Source: Streptomyces sp. Ru73
Lineage (GTDB): Bacteria > Actinomycetota > Actinomycetes > Streptomycetales > Streptomycetaceae
Reading direction: 5' to 3'
Assembly: GCF_002920575.1 (NCBI RefSeq)
Contig: NZ_PQSQ01000070.1
Coordinates: forward strand, 1 to 41,662
Length of the DNA stretch: 41,662 bases
How positions within the stretch are numbered: the first letter of the stretch is position 1; each line of letters starts with the position of its first letter. The notes beneath the pieces were generated by a model. That model searched no databases. It was not told the origin of the DNA and saw nothing but the letters and a program-made list of their open reading frames with translations. This document shows, piece by piece, positions 7,850 through 18,000 of the stretch. The position numbers and the translations under genes are program-made.

Positions 7850-9010
7850 TCAGGCGGTGTGCGCCGCGGTCTCCCACAGGTGCGCCGGCCGGCCGCAGCG
7901 CAGCGCCTCCCAGGCGGCCCGGCGGTAGCACCCGGCGACCAGTCCGTCGCGCACCAGCCCGGACGCGCCGTGCAGGTGGATCGCGTCGCGCGTCACGTCG
8001 AGGGCGGTCTCCGCCGTCAGCGCGATCAGTCCGGCCGCCTCGCCCGGGGTGAGCCGGTCCTTGTCCAGGTCCCGGGCCGCGTCGCCGACCGCCCAGCGCA
8101 CCGCGTCGAGCCGGGCGAGCAGCCCGGCCACCCGCAGCCGCGGCGCCTGGTGCTTGACCAGCGGCTGGCCGAACTGGCGGCGGCCACGGATGCGGTCCAC
8201 CACTGCGGTGAGCGCCGCGGCCGTGAGGCCGGCCAGCAGCGCGGCCTGGTGGACAGCGGCCCGCAGCCCCACCCGGGCCAGCGCCTGCTCGGCGGCGAGC
8301 CCGCGCAGCAGCACCGCTTCGGCGGGCAGCCGGGTCTCCTCGAAGACGGCGCCGGAGACCGCTCCCCCGCCGTGGTCGCGCAGCGGCCGTACCTCGACGC
8401 CGGCGGCCGGCAGGTCCACCAGCGCGGCGCACGGGCCGTCCGGTCCGCTCGCCAGGACCAGCAGCGCCCCGGCGCCCACTCCGGCGGCGAACGGGCCGCC
8501 GGTGCCGGTGAGGACGATGCCGCCGGTGCTGCCGTCGGGCTTCCAGGTGACGCCGGGCGGCACGGTGCCGCGCGGGTCCGGCAGCCGGCCCGGTACGGCC
8601 AGCGGGTGCTCGCCCGCGCGCACCCGGTCCAGCAGCGCGTCGGCCGCCTCCGGCGCCGCGGGCCCGAGACCGGCGAGCAGGTCCACGGCGAGCAGGGTGT
8701 CGGCGAGCGGTACGGGCTGCATGGTGTTGCCGGCCTCCTCGCACACCATCGCGAGGACGGCCTGGCCGAGGTCGAGGCCGTCCTTGTCGATGGGCAGCGC
8801 GAACTCCCAGGCGCCGACCTGGGTCAGCGCCTCCCAGGCACCGGCGGGCGTGTCGCCGCCGGCCTCCAGGCCCTGCCGCACGGTGAGCCGCAGCTGCCGG
8901 AAGAGCGCGTCCTCGTCCTCGCGCTCCCGCCAGCGCTCGGCCGCCCCTCCGCCCGGCGTCGTGGTGTGCTGTGGTGCCGCGTCGTGTGCCGCGGCCTCCG
9001 GTGTCGTCAC
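7850..9010 (-). CDS. acyl-CoA dehydrogenase-like flavoprotein, subunit B of a coupled pair
   Basis: The GTG at 9010 overlaps the upstream gene's stop (GTGA); the product is 386 residues. After a Ala/Thr/Gly-rich stretch it shows the acyl-CoA dehydrogenase pattern: EFALPIDKDGLDLGQAV, MVCEEAGNTMQPVPLADTLL, and a C-terminal helical domain with RGRRQFGQPLVKHQ and AIHLHGASG. The middle domain is shortened and lacks the usual TEP/SGSD flavin-contact segment. This looks like the diverged partner of an alpha2beta2-type ACAD heteromer, as in FadE26/FadE27-like pairs. The overlap with the intact partner supports a complex. The likely chemistry is alpha,beta-desaturation of an acyl or peptidyl thioester; the substrate is unknown. 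It is the last gene of the long minus-strand run. Confidence 0.75.
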   Translation of the reverse strand: MTTPEAAAHDAAPQHTTTPGGGAAERWREREDEDALFRQLRLTVRQGLEAGGDTPAGAWEALTQVGAWEFALPIDKDGLDLGQAVLAMVCEEAGNTMQPVPLADTLLAVDLLAGLGPAAPEAADALLDRVRAGEHPLAVPGRLPDPRGTVPPGVTWKPDGSTGGIVLTGTGGPFAAGVGAGALLVLASGPDGPCAALVDLPAAGVEVRPLRDHGGGAVSGAVFEETRLPAEAVLLRGLAAEQALARVGLRAAVHQAALLAGLTAAALTAVVDRIRGRRQFGQPLVKHQAPRLRVAGLLARLDAVRWAVGDAARDLDKDRLTPGEAAGLIALTAETALDVTRDAIHLHGASGLVRDGLVAGCYRRAAWEALRCGRPAHLWETAAHTA

Positions 9011-10197
9011 GGCCGTACCTCCGCCCCTGAGTCGAGACGCAGCCGGGCCAGCGTCTCCAGCATCATTTCCGCGGTGCCGCCGGAGATCCGCATCCCGGGT
9101 GCTTCGCGCAGCGCCGCGTCGAGTGGGTGTGCCACCCCGTCGACCCGCGGGTCGTCGAGGGTCATGCTGCGGTCGCCGTCGAGTTCGGCGGCCCACCAGG
9201 CCACCTCGGCGGCGAGTTCGGTGGTGTACCACTTGGCGGCCGCGGCCTCGTCCTCGTTGAGTTCGCCCCGGTCGAGGCGGGTGAGGACGCGGCGGACCAG
9301 GGTGCCGGCGGCGAGCAGCCGGGCGTTGAGCTTGGCGAGCCCGATCTGGTCGTGCTGGCCCGCCTCCAGGCGGTCGCCGTGGCCCTCCAGCCGTTCGACG
9401 GCGGCGCGGTACCAGCGCAGGGCCTTGACGTAGTAGTCGAGGCCGGTGCGTTCGAAGGCCAGCGTCTTGACGACGATGGCCCAGCCCTGGCCCGGCTCGC
9501 CGACCACGTCGTCGGCGGTGACGGCCACGCCGTCCAGGGTGACTTCGTGGAAGGCGTCGTCGCCGATGCCGGGGATCGGCCGGATGGTGACGCCGGGCTG
9601 CGCGAGCGGCACCAGGAACAGGCTGAAGGCGTCGTTCTCGCCGCGCGCGAGGCAGAGTCCGTAGTCGGCGAGCCCGGCGAAGAGCGAGTGCACCTTGGTG
9701 CCGTACAGCTTGTGGCCGCCGTTGCCGTCGGCCACGGCGCGGGTGGAGAGGATGTTGAGGTCGGAACCGGCCTGCGGCTCGCTGAAGAGCACGCAGCCGA
9801 AGGCCGTGCCGGCGGCGAAGCCCGGCAGGTGCCGGGCCTTCATCTCCGGGCTCGCGACGTTGAGCAGGGTGGAGCCGACGATCTGAACGGTGAGGGTGTG
9901 CAGCAGGTCCGGCACGTCGTGCATGGCCAGCTCCTCGACCAGCACGGCGGCGGCCACCTGGCTGACGCCCCGGCCCCCGTACTCCTCGGGCCACTGGGGC
10001 GCGAGCAGGCCGGCCCGGCCCAGGGCCAGGTGGACGGGCCGGGGGTCGCGGGTGCGCCGGGCCTCGGCGACCGGTGCGGAGACGAGGACGTCGTGCACCT
10101 CTTCCCGCAGGGCGCGCATCGGCGTGCGGGGCACGTCCGGGCCGGATCTGACGAGGCCGCAGTCCGCCGGCGCGCGGTAGAACTCGGTGGTGAGCAC
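9007..10197 (-). CDS. acyl-CoA dehydrogenase-like flavoprotein, subunit A of a coupled pair
   Basis: The GTG at 10197 is preceded by GGGAG; the product is 396 residues. It has an N-terminal helical domain (LLAPQWPEEYGGRG), the flavin-contact segment VLFSEPQAGSDL near residue 140, and GTKVHSLFAGLADYGL. The C-terminal domain includes FERTGLDYYVKALRWYR and the ISGGTAEMMLETLARL ending. That ending corresponds to the GGTxE-x-x region of FadE-type ACADs. The gene starts 9 bp after the free-standing C-domain gene and is coupled to the second ACAD, so all three appear co-translated. Carrier-bound acyl dehydrogenation in peptide assembly (dehydro-residue formation or beta-oxidation-like shortening of a side chain) is inferred. 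General fatty-acid catabolism is less likely given the location. Confidence 0.8.
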   Translation of the reverse strand: MLTTEFYRAPADCGLVRSGPDVPRTPMRALREEVHDVLVSAPVAEARRTRDPRPVHLALGRAGLLAPQWPEEYGGRGVSQVAAAVLVEELAMHDVPDLLHTLTVQIVGSTLLNVASPEMKARHLPGFAAGTAFGCVLFSEPQAGSDLNILSTRAVADGNGGHKLYGTKVHSLFAGLADYGLCLARGENDAFSLFLVPLAQPGVTIRPIPGIGDDAFHEVTLDGVAVTADDVVGEPGQGWAIVVKTLAFERTGLDYYVKALRWYRAAVERLEGHGDRLEAGQHDQIGLAKLNARLLAAGTLVRRVLTRLDRGELNEDEAAAAKWYTTELAAEVAWWAAELDGDRSMTLDDPRVDGVAHPLDAALREAPGMRISGGTAEMMLETLARLRLDSGAEVRP

Positions 10198-10206
10198 GGC
10201 AACTCC

Positions 10207-11661
10207 CTAGTGCCGGGTGCGGACGGGGGCGGCGGGCTCGGCGACCGCCCGGTCCAGCACCGCTTCGATTCCGGTGAGCAGTCCGCGTACGTCCTCGGGC
10301 GCGGCGGCCCGCCGGTTGTACTCGGCTGTGCCGCCGATCTCGCCGTCCCGCTCGGTCAGGCCGATGCAGGCGAGCGCGGCGGCGGGGTCCGGGCTGTAGA
10401 GCTCCAGGTGGCGCGCCGGCGGTCCGGGCAGCTGGCGCACCTCGATCCCGGGCAGGCCGAACGGGACGGCCGGGTAGTTGTGGAGGGCGAACAGGACCCG
10501 GTACGGGGGAGGCGTCCCGGTGCCGAACAGCGCGTCGACCGGCAGCCGTTGGTGGCCGAGCGCCTCGGCGACGGCGGCGCGGGTGCGGTGCAGCAGCGCG
10601 GGGAAGGACGGGCCGCCGGACAGGTCGATGCGGATCGGTACGACGGTGGTGAACTGGCCCACCGCGCCTTCCAGTTCGGTGGCGAAGCGGCCGGCCGCCG
10701 GAGTGCCGATCACCGCTTCGTCGCGCCCTTCGTACCGGGCGAGGACCACGGCGAGCGCGGTGAGCAGCGTCATGAACGGGGTGGCTCCCTCGGCGGCGCC
10801 GAGTGCGAGCCCGGCCTCGACGACCGGCCGGCCGAGCCGGACCGGGAAGTGCCCCCGTGCGAACCCGCCGGGCGCGCGCGGCGCCGCCGGGAGGTCGGCG
10901 AACGCGGCGCGCCGGTCCGCGAGTTCGGCGCTGCCCTCCGGCCCGGCCAGCCAGCGGCTCTGCCAGTCGGCGTAGTCGGTGAGCTGGAGCGGCGGCGGGG
11001 TGAGGCCGCCGGTGCCGTCGCGGTACCCGGCCGCGAGGTCGGTGAGGAACACCCCGGAGGACCAGCCGTCGAAGACGGCCAGGTGGGAGGCGAGGAGCAG
11101 CACGTGGTCGCCGGGCCCGAGCCGCAGCAGCCGGAAGCGGGTGGTGCGTCCGGACTCCAGGTCGAGGCCCGCGGCGGCGCCTTCGGCGATCTCCCGCCGG
11201 ACGTGTGCGGTGCGGGCCTCCTCACCGTACCCGGAGAGGTCGGCGCGGGTGAGGCGCAGGTCCGGCTCCTGTGCCACGTGCAGCTCCACGGCCCCGGTGC
11301 CGGTCGCGGCCAGCCGGGTGCGCAGTGCTTCGTGGCGGCGCAGTACGCCGGTGAGCGCGTCCCGCAGCCGGTCCTCGTCCAGGTGGCCGGTGAGGCGTAC
11401 GGCGTGCGCACCGGTGCCCGGTGCGTCCGGTGTGCCGTCCGCTCCCCGCTCGGCCGCGCCGCGTTCCCGGTGCCACAGCCGGGTCTGCAGCGCGGTGGCC
11501 GGGACCGGCCCCGCGCCGGAGCGCGGGGCCGGCCGGGCGGGCACGGGGCGGCGGGCGGCGAGCAGCAGCCGGGCGAGTTCGCGGCGGGACTCGGGCAGGG
11601 CAGCGAGCGCCGCCTCGACGCCCGCGTCTCCGGGCGGCGCGGAGCCGGCCGGTCCGGTCAT
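10207..11661 (-). CDS. free-standing NRPS condensation-like domain with altered active site
   Basis: The ATG at 11661 overlaps the stop of the upstream NRPS (TGATG); the product is 484 residues. It covers one complete condensation-fold domain: ALQTRLWHRE (C1-like), RHEALRTR (C2), DYADWQ, GTPAAGR (C4-like) and VGQFTTVVPIRIDL (C5). The C3 motif reads H193-L-A-V-F-D198-G-W-S. The second, catalytic His of HHxxxDG is therefore Leu, although the structural Asp-Gly remain. No A or carrier domain is attached. Such domains can be inactive, can recruit tailoring enzymes, or can catalyse reactions other than amide formation. The downstream neighbours are two acyl-CoA dehydrogenases, 9 bp away, which suggests a joint function. 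The fold call is strong; the role is unknown. Confidence 0.8.
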   Translation of the reverse strand: MTGPAGSAPPGDAGVEAALAALPESRRELARLLLAARRPVPARPAPRSGAGPVPATALQTRLWHRERGAAERGADGTPDAPGTGAHAVRLTGHLDEDRLRDALTGVLRRHEALRTRLAATGTGAVELHVAQEPDLRLTRADLSGYGEEARTAHVRREIAEGAAAGLDLESGRTTRFRLLRLGPGDHVLLLASHLAVFDGWSSGVFLTDLAAGYRDGTGGLTPPPLQLTDYADWQSRWLAGPEGSAELADRRAAFADLPAAPRAPGGFARGHFPVRLGRPVVEAGLALGAAEGATPFMTLLTALAVVLARYEGRDEAVIGTPAAGRFATELEGAVGQFTTVVPIRIDLSGGPSFPALLHRTRAAVAEALGHQRLPVDALFGTGTPPPYRVLFALHNYPAVPFGLPGIEVRQLPGPPARHLELYSPDPAAALACIGLTERDGEIGGTAEYNRRAAAPEDVRGLLTGIEAVLDRAVAEPAAPVRTRH

Positions 11662-14600
11662 CACTGGCCGTCCGGCGTCTGCAGGGAGCCGAGGAGCGCG
11701 GCGGCCTCCTCGTCGCTCAGGTTCTCGATCTGCTCGAAGACCGCGAGCAGCCGGTCCTGTTCGCCGGCCTCCTCGGCCTTCGCGGCGCGCACCAGGTCGG
11801 CGAGGCCCGCGACGGTGGGCCGGCCGAAGAAGTCGGCGAGCGCGATGTCGATGCCGAACACGGCGCGCACCCGCGACACCACGATGGTGGCCTGGAGGGA
11901 GCTGCCGCCCAGTGCGAAGAAGTCGCCCTCCACGTCCGGCTCCGACCACTCCAGCATCGGGGTGAGGATGTCCCGGCAGATCTGCTCCTCGATGGCGTCG
12001 CGGGGCGGAGTGCCGCCCTGGGCCGCCTGGTCGGCGGGGAGCGGGAGCGCGGCGGTGTCGACCTTGCCGTGCGGGGTGAGCGGCAGTTCGGGCAGGACCA
12101 CGACGACCGGCACCATGTAGCCGGGCAGCCGGGCCGCTGCGTACGCGCGCAGGCCCTCGGCGTCGGCGACCTCGGAGGCGTACGCGCCGACCTGCTCGAC
12201 CGTGACGTAGGCGACGAGCATCCGTTCGCCGCCGGCGGCGGGCCGGCCGACGGCGACCGCCTGCTGCACGGAGGGGTGGCCGGTGAGGACGGCCTCCACC
12301 TCGCCCGGCTCGATGCGGTGGCCGCGCAGCTTGAGCTGGCGGTCGGTGCGGCCGAGGAAGTCCAGGTTGCCGCCGGGCAGCCAGCGCACCAGGTCGCCGG
12401 TGCGGTAGAGGCGTGCGGTCTCGGGGCCGTCGGCGAAGGGGTTGTCGACGAACCGCTCGGCGGTCAGCTCGGGCCGGCCGAGGTAGCCGCGGGCCACGCC
12501 GGGCCCTGCCACGCAGAGTTCGCCGGGCACGCCGGGCGGCACCGGGCGCAGCAGCGCGTCCAGGACGAACGCCTGGTGGCCGGGCATCGGGCGGCCGATG
12601 GGCGGGTTGCGGTCGTAGCTGCCGGTGCAGTCCATCAGGGTGACCGCGACGGTGGCCTCGGTGGGGCCGTAGCCGTTGACGAAGCGCCGTTCCCCCTGCG
12701 TCCATTCGGCGACGAGCCGGCCGGGGAACGCCTCACCGCCGACCGACACCAGCCGCAGGTCCGGCAGCCGGGCCTGGTCCAGCAGCGGCAGCAGGGCCGG
12801 CGGCAGCTCGGCGACGGTCACCGCGTCGGCGCGCATCCGGGCCTCCAGCAGGGCCGGGTCGCGGCGCTCCTCGTCGGTGGCGACGACGAGTTCGCCGCCG
12901 GCCAGCAGGGTGGCGAACACCTCGAAGACGGAGACGTCGAAGGTGAGCGGCGCGAACTGCAGGACGCGGTCGCCGGCGCCCATCTCGTACGCCGTGGCGA
13001 TGGTGCGGGCGAAGTGGGTGACGGAGCGGTGCTCGATCATCACGCCCTTGGGCGTGCCGCTGCTGCCGGAGGTGTAGAGCACGTACGCCAGGTCGCCGGG
13101 GGTGGCCGTCGGGGCGAGCGAGGGCACCTCGCGGACCGGTGCGGCCGAGCCCGCCTGGACCCGCTCCAGCGGTACGGGCAGTTCGGTGTCGTCGTCGACG
13201 AGGGCGTGCCGCACCCCGGCGTCGGTGAGGACGGTCCTGGTCCGCTCGGCGGGCGCGGCGGGGTCCACGGGGACGTAGTGGGCGCCGGCCTTGAGGATGC
13301 CGAGGAGTCCGGCGACGGCCGCCGGGCCGCGGCCGACGCGGATCGCCACCGGGTCGCCGTGCCGTACGCCCCGGTCGCGCAGCCGGTGGGCGATCGCCTC
13401 CGACCAGCGGTCGAGCGCGGCGTAGTCGAGCCGGGTGCTGCCGTGCCGGACGGCGACCGCGTCCGGGGCGATGGTGGCCCGCTCGCGGAACGCGCGGTCC
13501 AGGGTGGTGGTCCAGGCGGCCTCGTCGACCGGGCCGCCGCGGGAGAGTTCCCTGGCGTGCCGGGAGGCGGCGGGCTCCTCGACCAGGGACAGCTCGCCGA
13601 CCGGTACGTCGGGGTCGTGGGCGACCTGTTCCAGGATGCGCTGGAAGCCGGCGAGGAGGGCAGCGGCGGTGCCGTGCCGGTAGAGGGAGGTGTTGTACTC
13701 CAGCGACAGCTCCAGGCCGTCGTTCTCGCCGACCAGGAAGCTCATGTCGAACTTGGCGGCGCCGTCGTGCAGCTGGTCCATCGCGAACTCCACCCCGGCG
13801 GCCTCGGCGCGGTGGGTGCCCCAGCGGCCGAGCGAGGTGAACTCGATCTGGAAGAGCGGGTGCCGCAGCGGGTCGCGTACCGGCCGGACGGCCTCCACGA
13901 CCTGCTCGAAGGGCAGCTCGCTGAGGGTGAAGGCGTCCATGACGGTGCTCGCGGTGCGGCCGACCAGCTCGCGGAAGGTGAGCCCGTCGGTGACCTCGGT
14001 GCGCAGCGTGATCATCTGCACGAAGCAGCCGATGACGCGTTCCAGGTCGGGGTGCGGCCGGGAGGCGCTGGCGGTGCCGACGACGATGTCCTCGCTGCGG
14101 GTCCAGTGCCGCAGGGTGGCGTTGAAGGCGGCGAGCAGGGTGGTGAAGACGGTGGTGCTGCTGCTCTCGGCGACCTCGGTCAGCCGGTCGAGCAGCTCCT
14201 GCGGCAGGTTGATCTTCAGGCCGCGCCCGTCGGCGCGGGTCTCGGGGCTGCGCGGGTGGTCGGGCATGACCTCGGTGGCCTGCGAACCGGCCAGCAGCTG
14301 CCGCCACTTGTCGGCCAGCGCCCTGCCGTGTTCCTCGTTCTCCAGCTTGGCGCGCTGCCAGGCAGCGAAGTCGGCGTATTCAACGGCGAGTTCGGGGCAT
14401 TGGGGACGGCGGCCGGCGGCCGCCTCGGCGTAACGCGCCGTCAGCTCCTCGGTGAAGATCCGGGTGGAGCCCGGGTCCCAGACCACGTGGTGGACGACCC
14501 ACAGCAGGACGTGCCGGTCGTCGGCCAGCCGCACCAGGTGGGCCCGTACGGGCGGGGCCGCGGCCAGGTCGAAGGGGGCGGCGGCGCAGCTCTCGGTCAG

Positions 14601-15016
14601 CTCGCGCAGCTCCCGGTCGGGGTCGTCGCTGCCGGAGAGGTCGGTGGTGAGGACGCCGAGGACGAAGCCGGGTACGGGCTCCTGCCAGGGCACCCCGTGA
14701 CCTCGACGAGTCTGCTGTGCAGCACCTGGTGCCCGGCGACCACGGCGTTCAGCGCCTCGTGCAGCGCGGCCCGGTCCAGCTGTCCGGCCAGCCGCACCGC
14801 GAGGGCGATGTTGTTGCGTGCCTTGCCGGCGCCGAGCCGGTCGACGAACCACATCTGCTCCTGCTGGAAGGAGGTGCGGGAGCGCGGCCCGTGGTCGGCG
14901 CGCGTGAGCTCGATGCGGCGGCCGACGCCGGCGGTCATCTGGTTGCGCATCCGGCCGAGGAGGCGGGAGCGCTGGCCCTGGGGGAGCCGGCCGAGCCGTT
15001 CGGCGAGATCAGACAT
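11661..15016 (-). CDS. NRPS, C-A-PCP, with an apparent 1-nt frameshift
   Basis: The ATG at 15016 (RBS GGAGGA) overlaps the upstream NRPS stop by 8 nt. The C domain starts in one frame (MSDLAERLGRLPQ, QQEQMWFVDRL, to HSRLVEV). It continues in another from GVPWQEPVPG; the join is at 14697-14701, where one base seems missing. With it restored the product is about 1118 residues. C3 reads HHVVWDPGS (Gly replaced by Pro). The A domain has YTSGSSGTPKG, LTFDVSVFEV and NGYGPTEAT; the pocket residues I read are D-V-F-E-V-V-G-V-A-K. Glu at position 278 could face an amine or polar side chain; no confident substrate. The carrier motif is LGGSSL, with a short C-terminal helical tail (EQIENLSDEEAAALLGSLQ), possibly a docking element. 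A sequencing error would explain the frameshift; a real mutation would silence this module. Confidence 0.8.
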
Positions 15017-18000
15017 GGGTTCCTCCGTTGCTGTGCAGGTCGGCGAGTAGTGCGGCGAGCCGGTCCGGCAGGTGTTTGGCGAAGTAGTGGCGGCCGCCGG
15101 GGAGTACGGCGAGCCGCAGGTCGGCGGCGTACCGGCCCCAGGCGCGATGCCCCTGCTCGAATCCCTCGGTGGCGTCGTCGGCGTCACCGATGACGCAGGT
15201 GAGCGGGGTGGCCAGCGGCGGGTCGAAGCCGTCCGGGGTACGCGCGAAGAAGCGGGCGGCCTCGGTCATGTCGTGCCGGACCATCCGGAGTACGGCGCCG
15301 AGGTCGCGGTCGTCGAGCACGCCGTCGAAGCCGTCCATGGCGGTCAGGTAGGAGACGAGGTCGTCGTCGCTGGAGACGCGTTCCATCTCCAGCGCGTACT
15401 GCGGGTCCTCCTCGGGCAGCGCTGCCGCGAGGTGGAGGGCGACGGGCCGCTCGCCCCGCCGCTCCAGGACGCGGGTGGTCTCCAGCGCGGTGACCACGCC
15501 GGCGCAGTGGCCGTACACCGCGTACGGTCCGCCGACGGTCCGGGCGATCTCGGCGGCGGCCAGTTCGGCGAACTCCGCCACCGGCAGCATCGGTCCGGGC
15601 CGCAGCGGGTCGTGGCCGGGCGGGGAGACCGCGAGCAGTTCGATGTGCGGGGGCAGGTGGGCGGCGAGCGGCTGGTAGGCAATGGCGTCGCCGCCACCGT
15701 GCGGGAAGCAGACCAGGGTGAGCGTGGTGGTGCCGGCGGGGCGCTCGGGCGTGAGCCGGTGCAGCAGCCGCTGCGGTACCGGGCCGTCCCCGGCGGTGCC
15801 CGCGAGTTCGGCGGCGCGGGCGGCGAGCCCGGCCGGGGTGGGATTGCTGAAGAGGTCCACGACGCGCAGGCCGGCGGCACCGTCCTGCGGAAGCGCGGCG
15901 GCGACGGCCCGTACCGCGCGCACGGCCGCGAACGAGTCCCCGCCGAGGGCGAAGAAGTCGTCGTCGGGGCCGACGCCCGGGACACCGAGCACCTCCGCCC
16001 AGACGGCGGCGATCCGCTGCGCCGGCCCGGCGGGCGGCGCCGTCGTCGCGGGGCGATGGCCGTCAGCGGCCTCCGTGACCGGCCGTGCAGGCGCGGCGGG
16101 GCCGGGCTGCGGCGCTGCGGCCGTCAGTGCGGTGCGGTCCACCTTGCCGTTGGGGCTGAGCGGCAGCCGGTCCCGTACCACCAGCTCGGCGGGCACGCAG
16201 TGCGGCGGCAGAACGGCGGCCAGCGCGGTCCGCAGTGCGGGCAGGTCCAGCTCGGCGCCGTCGTGCGGGACGAGGTGGCCGACGAGCCGCGCCGCGTCGG
16301 CCGTCCGCCGGGCGACGACCACGGCCTCGCGGACGCCGGGCTGCTCGCGCAGGGCGCTCTCGACCTCGCCGGGCTCGATGCGCAGCCCGTTGAGCTTGAT
16401 CCGGAAGTCGGTGCGGCCGAGGAGTTCGATGGTGCCGTCGGCGCCGTAGCGGGCCAGGTCGCCGGTGCGGTACAGCCGCTCCGTACGGCCGGGCTCCAGT
16501 TCGACGTGGACGAACTTCTCGTCGGTCAGCTCCGGCCTGTTCAGGTAGCCGCGGGCCAGGCCGACGCCGCCGAGGTGCAGCTCGCCGGGGACGCCGGCCG
16601 GGACGATCCGGTCGTGCGGGTCGAGGACGAAGGCCAGCTGGTTGGCCATGGGCCGGCCGTACGGCAGCTTGGTCCAGCCGGGGTCGACGCGGCCGACCCG
16701 GTACTCGACCGAGTGGATGGACGCCTCGGTGGCGCCGCCCAGCGCGACGAACGTCAGCTCCGGCGCGAAGGCGCGGATCCGGTCCGGCTGCGCGACGGGT
16801 ATCCAGTCGCCGCCGAGGAAGGCGGTGCGCAGCTTCGGCAGCGCGGGCCCCTGCGCGTGTTCGAGCTGGTCGACGAGGAGGCCGAGCAGCGCGGGTGCGG
16901 AGTTCCACACGGTGACGCCGTGGCGTACGAGGAGGTCGGCCCAGTGTGCGGGGTCCTTCGCCGCGGCCGGGTCGGGCAGGACGAGGGTGCCGCCGGCCGC
17001 GAGCATGCCCAGCGTCTCGTAGACGCTCATGTCGAAGCTCGGCGAGGACAGCGCGAGCACCGCGTCGCCGGGCCCGATGCCGTACGACCTGTTGAGGTCC
17101 AGCAGGTTGTTGACCACGCCCCGGTGTTCGAGCGCGATGCCCTTGGGGGTGCCCGTGGAGCCCGAGGTGAAGATGACGTACGCCAGGTCGCGGGAGGTGA
17201 CGGGCGCGGCGGGCCGGGTGGCGGGGTACTCGGCGAGCGCGGCGCGGTCGGCGTCGAGCAGGACCGTGGTGGTGTGCGGACCGGCCGGGAGCCGGCCGGT
17301 CAGTTCGGCGTCGGTGACGACGATGGGCGGTGCGGCGTCGCGCAGCAGCAGGGCCAGCCGCTCGGCCGGGTAGTCGGGGTCCAGTGGGACGTAGGCGCCG
17401 CCCGCCTTGAGCACGGCGAGGATCGCGGTGACCAGCCCCGGGCCGCGGCGCAGGCAGAGCGCGACCGTGCGGCCGGGCCCCGCTCCCGCCTCGATGAGCC
17501 GGTGCGCGAGCCGGTTGGCGCGCTCCTCGATCTCCCGGTAGGTGACCGCCCAGCCGCCGAGGCCGCCGCAGAGGACGGCCGGCGCGTCGGGCCGCCGGTC
17601 GGCGTGCTGCTCGAAGAGGTGGTGCAGGCAGGCGTCCTGCGGGAAGGGGGCGCGGGTGGCGTTCCAGTCGTGCAGGGCGGCGCGGCGCTCCGCCCCGGTG
17701 AGCAGCGGCAGTTCGGACAGCGGTGCCGCCGGGCGGGCGACGGCCCCTTGGAGGGTGGTGAGGAAGTGGCCGAGCAGCCGGTCGACGGTCGCCGCGTCGA
17801 AGAGGTCGGTGGGGTACTCCACCAGCGCCCGCACCGCCGTGCCGGTGTCGTGGACGCTGATCATGAGGTCGTACTTGGTGGCGCGCGAGGCGAAGTCGAT
17901 GGGCTCGGTGGTGAGCCCGGTGAGCCCCGGCGCGGTGTCCGGGGTCTCGTCCAGGAGGAACATCACCGAGGTCAGCGGCGGCCGGCTGGGGTCGCGGGGC

